A DNA stretch of 49,742 nucleotides, taken from contig CAJWTH010000004.1 in NCBI GenBank assembly GCA_913047725.1, positions 1-49,742 of the forward strand, given 5' to 3'. Both the position numbers and the translations under genes were made by a program. Source of the stretch: an uncultured Planktomarina sp. GTDB lineage: Bacteria; Pseudomonadota; Alphaproteobacteria; Rhodobacterales; Rhodobacteraceae. The notes below the pieces were generated by a model, which saw only the letters and a program-made list of their open reading frames with translations, was not told the origin of the DNA and did no database searches. Every line of letters begins with the position of its first letter. Position 1 is the stretch's first letter. This document shows positions 45,054-49,742 of this stretch, piece after piece.

Positions 45054-45860
45054 TCAAACCTGCCATTCATTTATAGCCTCCAAGGCTTCATCAGCAGTTT
45101 CAACAAATTTAATTAGGTTCAGATCCTCTTCTGCGATAGTCCCAGAATTTACCAACGCATCCCAATTTACAATCGAGCGCCAAAAAGCTTCGCCAAATAA
45201 CAATAAAGGTACCGGCTCCATACGTCCCGTTTGAATAAGAGTGAGGCTTTCAAACATTTCGTCCAGTGTCCCAAAACCACCAGGAAAAATACATATCGCA
45301 CTAGCCCTCATTAAAAAGTGCATTTTTCTCAACGCAAAATAATGAAAGTTAAAACATAATTCTGGTGTTACATAAACATTTGGTGCTTGTTCATGCGGCA
45401 AAACAATATTCAATCCTATCGAGCGTCCACCAGCATCGTTTGCTCCACGATTTCCCGCCTCCATAACCCCTGGACCACCACCAGTGACAATAACATTCGT
45501 ATAACCATCAGATGCAAGGGTAATTTTTTTTGCAAAAAGCCGGGCCTCGTCATAATATTTACTAAGATCAGCCAACGCTTTAGTACGTGCCTGATGACGC
45601 TTCTCTGGTTCAAGAATGCGGGCACCACCAAATAATACAATAGTAGATTTGATACCTTCGTCATCCAGTATTATTTCTGGTTTGAGTATCTCCAGCTGAA
45701 GTCGTACTGGGCGCAAATCATCACGACACAAAAATTCAGGATCATCGAATGCGAGACGAAAAGCAGGAGACCGCGTCTGAGAGTTGTCGGGTACAATTTT
45801 TGCTGCAACCAAGTCTTTGTGACTATCACGCATTTGGTGTTTACGGTGTTTATCTACCAT
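45054..45860 (-). CDS. LOG-family protein (TIGR00730, cytokinin riboside 5'-monophosphate phosphoribohydrolase-like)
   Basis: 268 residues. The Rossmann-like LOG domain starts near residue 72 (STIVLFGGARI) and has both signatures: VTGGGPGVMEAGNRGA and PGGFGTLDEMFE. The first 70 residues are a polar extension usual in alphaproteobacteria, containing RSPAFRLAFDDPEFL. LOG proteins hydrolyse nucleoside monophosphates to base and ribose-5-phosphate; the bacterial physiological substrate is often unclear. The ribosome site is weak. A 276-nt AT-rich gap to dapD contains only a small hairpin (GTTCTA 46088-46093, TAGAAC 46104-46109). Confidence 0.93.
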   Translation of the reverse strand: MVDKHRKHQMRDSHKDLVAAKIVPDNSQTRSPAFRLAFDDPEFLCRDDLRPVRLQLEILKPEIILDDEGIKSTIVLFGGARILEPEKRHQARTKALADLSKYYDEARLFAKKITLASDGYTNVIVTGGGPGVMEAGNRGANDAGGRSIGLNIVLPHEQAPNVYVTPELCFNFHYFALRKMHFLMRASAICIFPGGFGTLDEMFESLTLIQTGRMEPVPLLLFGEAFWRSIVNWDALVNSGTIAEEDLNLIKFVETADEALEAINEWQV

Positions 45861-46136
45861 CTAAAGTGTCCGTTTGATTAAAAAGCTGAGACTGCTCATT
45901 AAAGGGATACAATCACGACAACGCAACAATTTTTTAAGCCAAATGAGATTAGCGCCATGTTAAAAAAAATTTGAGGGTAAAAATTTGTGATGTTAGGAGT
46001 TATGACTGTTTGAACCAATATAACTTAGCAAACAATTACAAATCCCTATTTCAAAAGTTTTTTTAAATAAATTAGCATAGACCTGAGGTTCTAGGTTCAG
46101 TAATAGAACTAGTAAAATAGTTTAATGGAGACATTC

Positions 46137-46964
46137 ATGTCATACGCACAACTGGAACCCGCAATTGAAGCCGCTTGGGAAGTGCGCGATACCATTACCG
46201 TTAACACAACGGGCAAAATGCGGGAAGCCATCGAGGATACGCTAACGGCACTAGACAGCGGTGCTTTGCGTGTGGCCGAAAAACAACCAGATGGAAATTG
46301 GTTTGTGAACCAATGGGCCAAAAAAGCAGTATTGTTGGGTTTTCGATTAAAGGATATGGAGCTTCAGGCTGGTAGTGCACAAGGTGGAAGCTGGTGGGAC
46401 AAAGTCGATAGCAAATGGCAAAAATGGGGCGAAACAGAATGGGCTAAGGCAGGCTTTCGTGCCGTTCCAAGTTGCGTAGTTAGGAAGTCAGCATATATCG
46501 CTCCCGGTGTCGTTTTGATGCCCTCTTTTGTAAACCTTGGCGCTTACGTTGATACTGGCACAATGGTGGACACATGGGCAACCGTGGGGAGCTGTGCCCA
46601 AATTGGAAAAAACGTGCATCTTTCTGGTGGCGTTGGAATTGGTGGAGTATTAGAACCCATGCAAGCTGGTCCCACTATAATTGAAGATAACTGCTTCATT
46701 GGTGCACGTTCAGAGGTGGTTGAGGGATGTATTATTCGCGAAGGTTCTGTTCTAGGGATGGGTGTTTTCATTGGGAAATCTACAAAAATTGTAGATCGTG
46801 AAACAGGTGAAATAGTATATGGGGAAGTGCCACCATACTCTGTGGTTGTCGCAGGCTCAATGCCGTCAAAAAATAACATTAATCTTTATTGTGCGGTCAT
46901 TGTTAAGCGCGTGGATGCTCAAACCCGTTCAAAAACTGCGATAAATGAACTTCTTCGGGATTAA
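46137..46964 (+). CDS. dapD: 2,3,4,5-tetrahydropyridine-2,6-dicarboxylate N-succinyltransferase
   Basis: Succinylates tetrahydrodipicolinate in the succinylase route to meso-diaminopimelate and lysine. The ATG at 46137 has GGAG 7 nt upstream and gives 275 residues, the usual length; an ATG four codons earlier lacks a site. The left-handed beta-helix is visible as hexapeptide repeats from about residue 113 to 225 ([18 protein letters not shown]), after an N-terminal helical domain with the GLRVAEK-like stretch. Acts as a cytosolic trimer. dapE is two genes downstream. Confidence 0.98.
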   Translation: MSYAQLEPAIEAAWEVRDTITVNTTGKMREAIEDTLTALDSGALRVAEKQPDGNWFVNQWAKKAVLLGFRLKDMELQAGSAQGGSWWDKVDSKWQKWGETEWAKAGFRAVPSCVVRKSAYIAPGVVLMPSFVNLGAYVDTGTMVDTWATVGSCAQIGKNVHLSGGVGIGGVLEPMQAGPTIIEDNCFIGARSEVVEGCIIREGSVLGMGVFIGKSTKIVDRETGEIVYGEVPPYSVVVAGSMPSKNNINLYCAVIVKRVDAQTRSKTAINELLRD

Positions 46965-47087
46965 TTCCTTTAGATTACACAATAAATTAAATTTTAAAGC
47001 CAGCTTTATGGAGCCAAATTGATTACCAGTTATAAAGAATAAAATTTAAATATTAATATAGAATATAATGTCCCAAAAATTTTCTTT

Positions 47088-47117
47088 TTGACATACCCTC
47101 TCTCCAATACAATTAAT
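47088..47117 (+). promoter_or_regulatory. possible promoter for the 115-residue protein-dapE unit
   Basis: TTGACA at 47088-47093 is a perfect -35 box. Eighteen nt on, ATTAAT (47112-47117) matches four of six positions of the -10 consensus. It lies 37 nt before the ATG at 47155 in a 190-nt gap after dapD. Confidence 0.4.
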
Positions 47118-47154
47118 TAGAGGGTAAACAAGGTAAACTGATCAAGATTTAAAA

Positions 47155-47502
47155 ATGACCGAAAAGAAAAAACGCCCTCAGTATGTATTTACCCTGCTTG
47201 TTGAGCTTGGACGTAAAGATGGAGACGGTCTTCCGGCCGAAGCCATTGGTGGCTCATTAATGATATATGCAAGTGGCGTGGACGAGGCTGAAGCTGTACG
47301 CGAAACCGTTGCTATATTAAAGCAGGCTGATCTCGCCCCTTTAGATGTTACGGGATATGGAACGCTGGATGAGCGCCTGAGCGACGGCCATGACATCTCA
47401 CAAGAGGAGCGTGACTTGATGCAACGCTCTCTAGACGAAAATAGTGTAATTGTCGCACAAATGACCCCATTTTTTGAAACTGTCTCAAAAGGGATAAAAT
47501 AA
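47155..47502 (+). CDS. conserved small acidic protein of unknown function between dapD and dapE
   Basis: 115 residues, not recognised. It is soluble, with no signal or membrane segment, and acidic in the second half. A beta strand ([12 protein letters not shown]), a helix with [20 protein letters not shown] and a short strand ([11 protein letters not shown]) suggest a small alpha/beta ferredoxin-like or ACT-like fold, but no motif is diagnostic. It is surely a real gene: it starts after a plausible promoter, and its stop shares a base with the dapE start (TAATG). The coupling suggests a link to DapE or to lysine/diaminopimelate supply; this is only inference. Confidence 0.85.
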   Translation: MTEKKKRPQYVFTLLVELGRKDGDGLPAEAIGGSLMIYASGVDEAEAVRETVAILKQADLAPLDVTGYGTLDERLSDGHDISQEERDLMQRSLDENSVIVAQMTPFFETVSKGIK

Positions 47503-48632
47503 TGGTTGATGCAGCAGACCTGACAGCCGATTTAATTCGATGTTCTAGCGTGACACCAAACGAAGGTGGTGCGCTAAAAATACTTGAAACAAGGCTCTCT
47601 AATTATGGATTTTTATGCACTAGGGTGAATCGTGGAAAAGTGTCCAACTTATTTGCACGTTGGGGAACTGGGAAAACCTTTGGCTTTAATGGTCATACAG
47701 ATGTAGTTCCAGTAGGGGATGTTTCATCTTGGTCAGTGGATCCCTTTGGCGCCGAGATCCATGATGGTTGGATGTATGGCCGGGGTGCAACCGATATGAA
47801 ATCAGGGGTTGCAGCTTTTGCAGCAGCCGCGATGGATTTCGTCACTCGCACACCGCCTTCTGGATCAATTGTCCTGGCAATCACAGGGGACGAAGAAGGG
47901 CCCGCCAAAGACGGTACTTTGGCATTATTGGACTGGATGGAAACAAAAAAAGAGTCCATGGATGTTTGCTTAATAGGGGAACCAACATGTCCCGATGAAA
48001 TGGGTCAAATGATTAAAATTGGGCGCCGGGGGTCAATGAATATCCATTTCAAAGTTATTGGAAAACAGGGTCATTCAGCCTATCCACATCATGCCAAAAA
48101 CCCATTGCCAGCGATGGCACAATTAGTTGATCAACTCAGTATCGCCGAACTAGATAAAGGGACTAAACATTTTGATGCTTCAACCATTGCCGTAGTAAAT
48201 GTTGATACGGGAAATTCAGCAACGAACATAATTCCAGCACAAAGTGTCGCCACGGTAAATATACGCTTCAATGACTCCCATTCGGGACAAAGCCTCATAG
48301 ACTGGCTGAAAATAAAGACTGATGGCATTATACAAAAATTTGGTGTTGAAATAATCACGGAGGTTCACATCTCTGGAGAAAGTTTCATTACACCTCCTGG
48401 TGCCCTTTCAGATCTCGTTGCCCGAGCTGTTCAAGTTGAGACTAACCGTAAGCCGATACTTTCAACAAGCGGCGGAACCTCAGATGCGCGCTTCATTCAA
48501 CATCACTGCCCAGTAATAGAGTTTGGGCTTGTGGGTAAAACTATGCACCAAGTAGATGAACGAGTAGAAGTTGCACAAATCCACCAGTTGAAATCAATTT
48601 ATACCAGGATTTTGAGTGATTATTTCAACTAA
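47502..48632 (+). CDS. dapE: succinyl-diaminopimelate desuccinylase
   Basis: Removes succinate from N-succinyl-L,L-diaminopimelate. 376 residues, normal. The M20 metal and catalytic motifs are [12 protein letters not shown] (near residue 66), [14 protein letters not shown] (near 93), [12 protein letters not shown] (near 129), and HQVDERV near the C-terminus; [12 protein letters not shown]-like sequence ([12 protein letters not shown]) is the DapE-specific loop. It is coupled to the unknown 115-residue gene and overlaps the next gene by 17 nt. dapC, dapB and dapF are not in the window. Confidence 0.98.
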   Translation: MVDAADLTADLIRCSSVTPNEGGALKILETRLSNYGFLCTRVNRGKVSNLFARWGTGKTFGFNGHTDVVPVGDVSSWSVDPFGAEIHDGWMYGRGATDMKSGVAAFAAAAMDFVTRTPPSGSIVLAITGDEEGPAKDGTLALLDWMETKKESMDVCLIGEPTCPDEMGQMIKIGRRGSMNIHFKVIGKQGHSAYPHHAKNPLPAMAQLVDQLSIAELDKGTKHFDASTIAVVNVDTGNSATNIIPAQSVATVNIRFNDSHSGQSLIDWLKIKTDGIIQKFGVEIITEVHISGESFITPPGALSDLVARAVQVETNRKPILSTSGGTSDARFIQHHCPVIEFGLVGKTMHQVDERVEVAQIHQLKSIYTRILSDYFN

Positions 48633-49212
48633 ATATCGTAGACGACTGGTAGTTATGGTTAAAGAACCACGTGCCGGTAGAGTAAAGACACGGCTAGGAC
48701 AGGGCATGGGAATGACTGCTGCCGCTTGGTGGTTTCGGCATCAAAGTCAACAACTACTACGCCGTATAAGCGACCCAAGGTGGGAACTTATCCTGTCCAT
48801 CTCTCCAGACTGTGAAGTTGTAAAAAGTAACTTTTGGCCCCTAAATATTGCTCGTATTCCACAGGGTAAGGGGTGTTTGGGTGATCGAATGAAAGCTATA
48901 TTTAAATTTTTACCACCTGGACCTGTTTGTATTATTGGAGCTGATATACCAACAGTTGGCGTTAAAGAAATATGGGCCGCTTTTCGTAGCTTGGGCAGCA
49001 ATCAGGCTACGTTTGGCCCAGCACAGGATGGTGGATATTGGCTTATTGGGCTCAAAAGAATTAAACCTGTTTCCAGCCAAATATTTAATTCTGTGCGCTG
49101 GTCGAGCAAAACAGCTTTAAAAGACACAGTAGCCAGCATGCCAGGTCTCAAAATCAGCTATGTTTCAACCTTGAGAGATGTAGATGATATCAGTGACTTA
49201 TGCGAAAAGTAA
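48616..49212 (+). CDS. TIGR04282-type glycosyltransferase-like protein (DUF2064)
   Basis: 198 residues. It has the nucleotidyl/glycosyltransferase-A pattern of DUF2064: [16 protein letters not shown] near the N-terminus, [10 protein letters not shown] (metal-binding Asp) near residue 107, and [13 protein letters not shown] near residue 134. Known members with this domain include proteins of cofactor and cell-surface pathways; the activity of the stand-alone form is unsettled. The start is a GTG inside the 3' end of dapE (17-nt overlap), and no later start fits, so it is translationally coupled to dapE. Confidence 0.9.
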   Translation: MIISTKYRRRLVVMVKEPRAGRVKTRLGQGMGMTAAAWWFRHQSQQLLRRISDPRWELILSISPDCEVVKSNFWPLNIARIPQGKGCLGDRMKAIFKFLPPGPVCIIGADIPTVGVKEIWAAFRSLGSNQATFGPAQDGGYWLIGLKRIKPVSSQIFNSVRWSSKTALKDTVASMPGLKISYVSTLRDVDDISDLCEK

Positions 49213-49356
49213 AAAACTTCGTGTGGCTTCACTAATCAAAGTTTTATGTCATTTGCATAGACTTATATTGCTCGACCAATATTCAGAAATACTTTTCAAA
49301 CAAATTTTAATTAAATTTCTTAACTAGCAGAAATAAATTTTAGCACTCTTAGTGGA

Positions 49357-49742
49357 TTAATCTGAAGTTTGACGAGCTAATTGTACAGATAGAATGCCAG
49401 CCATTATCACAACTACTCCTATAATATCAGAGAATCTCAAGCTCTCTCCTAAAAAAATTGCCGCAATAGCTACACCGAAAAATGGATTTAAAAAATGGAA
49501 TGTGGCTGCTTTTACAGCACCTATGCGACCCACAAGCCAGAACCAAATAAAGGTTGCCACAAGCCCAGGCATAAAAACTGTGTATGAGAAAGCAATAATT
49601 AGATTTAAAGATAAAACTACTGTTGGTTGTTCAAACAAAAACCCAGGAACCGCCAGGAGCACGGAACCCACAAGCATCTGCAACCCCACTATCATCAGAA
49701 GGTTCCCACCAGAAGACGCTCCTCTCATCATCATTGTAGCAA
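49357..49742 (-). CDS. EamA/DMT-family transporter, C-terminal half (cut by window edge)
   Basis: The frame is open to the right edge, so the ATG run at 49734 is internal and this is the end of a longer gene. The 125 or so visible residues form about five membrane spans of a second EamA repeat, with HFLNPFFGVAIAAIFLGESL, the usual repeat signature, and a final span IIGVVVIMAGILSV. The substrate is unknown. It differs in sequence from the EamA protein at 16 kb. It converges with the DUF2064 gene over a 144-nt AT-rich gap without other features. Confidence 0.88.
   Translation of the reverse strand, partial: ATMMMRGASSGGNLLMIVGLQMLVGSVLLAVPGFLFEQPTVVLSLNLIIAFSYTVFMPGLVATFIWFWLVGRIGAVKAATFHFLNPFFGVAIAAIFLGESLRFSDIIGVVVIMAGILSVQLARQTSD

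Noticed and set aside
46975-47087. Very AT-rich stretch after dapD considered as a replication origin or mobile-element scar
   Set aside because: No DnaA-box cluster, no terminal repeats and no target duplication; it is simply a promoter-bearing gap.

Overview
The window looks like chromosomal DNA of a low-GC marine alphaproteobacterium, most likely Rhodobacterales or a close relative. The basis is recalled family knowledge, not a database search: a DUF2794 protein, the serB / serC-serA divergent block, the accD-folC pair, an IalB-family secreted protein, an ImuB-type polymerase with a DUF6504-like tail, and alphaproteobacterial N-termini on AccD, SerB and SerC. Intergenic DNA is AT-rich and gaps are short, which suggests a streamlined genome. 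I saw no tRNA, rRNA, CRISPR array, insertion sequence, prophage or integrase.

Layout. 0-4.5 kb: the 3' end of a DEAD-box helicase gene, map, and a tight four-gene run (CinA-like domain protein, GNAT, AhpD-like protein, OmpA-family protein). 4.5-10.8 kb: ilvD, a CPBP membrane protease, accD-folC and zapE. 10.9-14.4 kb: the accessory locus. It holds the wreck of an MFS transporter gene followed by a 1076-residue self-sufficient reductive dehalogenase-like protein, in which a duplicated cobalamin-type domain, two 4Fe-4S motifs and a flavin/NAD(P)H/2Fe-2S reductase are fused in one chain. 14.5-21 kb: minus-strand operons (EamA-HAD-ornithine cyclodeaminase-like; fghA-sthA-yaiI; rsfS-rlmH). 21-28 kb: leuC-leuD-leuB ending in a very strong terminator, an SDR, an MFS transporter and asd. 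28-36.8 kb: carbonic anhydrase, an M17 aminopeptidase coupled to an NlpC/P60 protein, DUF2794, an orphan imuB, then gpmI, ctpA and rppH. 36.8-42 kb: a PPP-type phosphatase and the serine block (serC-serA, with serB divergent). 42-49.7 kb: asparaginase, ialB, rlmN, a LOG-family protein, dapD, an unknown 115-residue protein, dapE, a DUF2064 glycosyltransferase and the C-terminal half of a second EamA transporter.

How it works together. Most of the window is core anabolism: branched-chain amino acids (ilvD, leuCDB), aspartate-family and lysine/peptidoglycan precursors (asd, dapD, dapE), serine (serA, serB, serC), fatty acids (accD), folate (folC) and central carbon (gpmI). Around it sit ribosome and RNA maintenance genes (rlmH, rsfS, rlmN, rppH, helicase) and envelope genes. 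The clearest accessory function is the dehalogenase-like enzyme, which has no Tat signal and no neighbouring rdhB. By its architecture it belongs with the cytoplasmic, catabolic, oxygen-tolerant group typified by NpRdhA and BhbA, and not with organohalide respiration.
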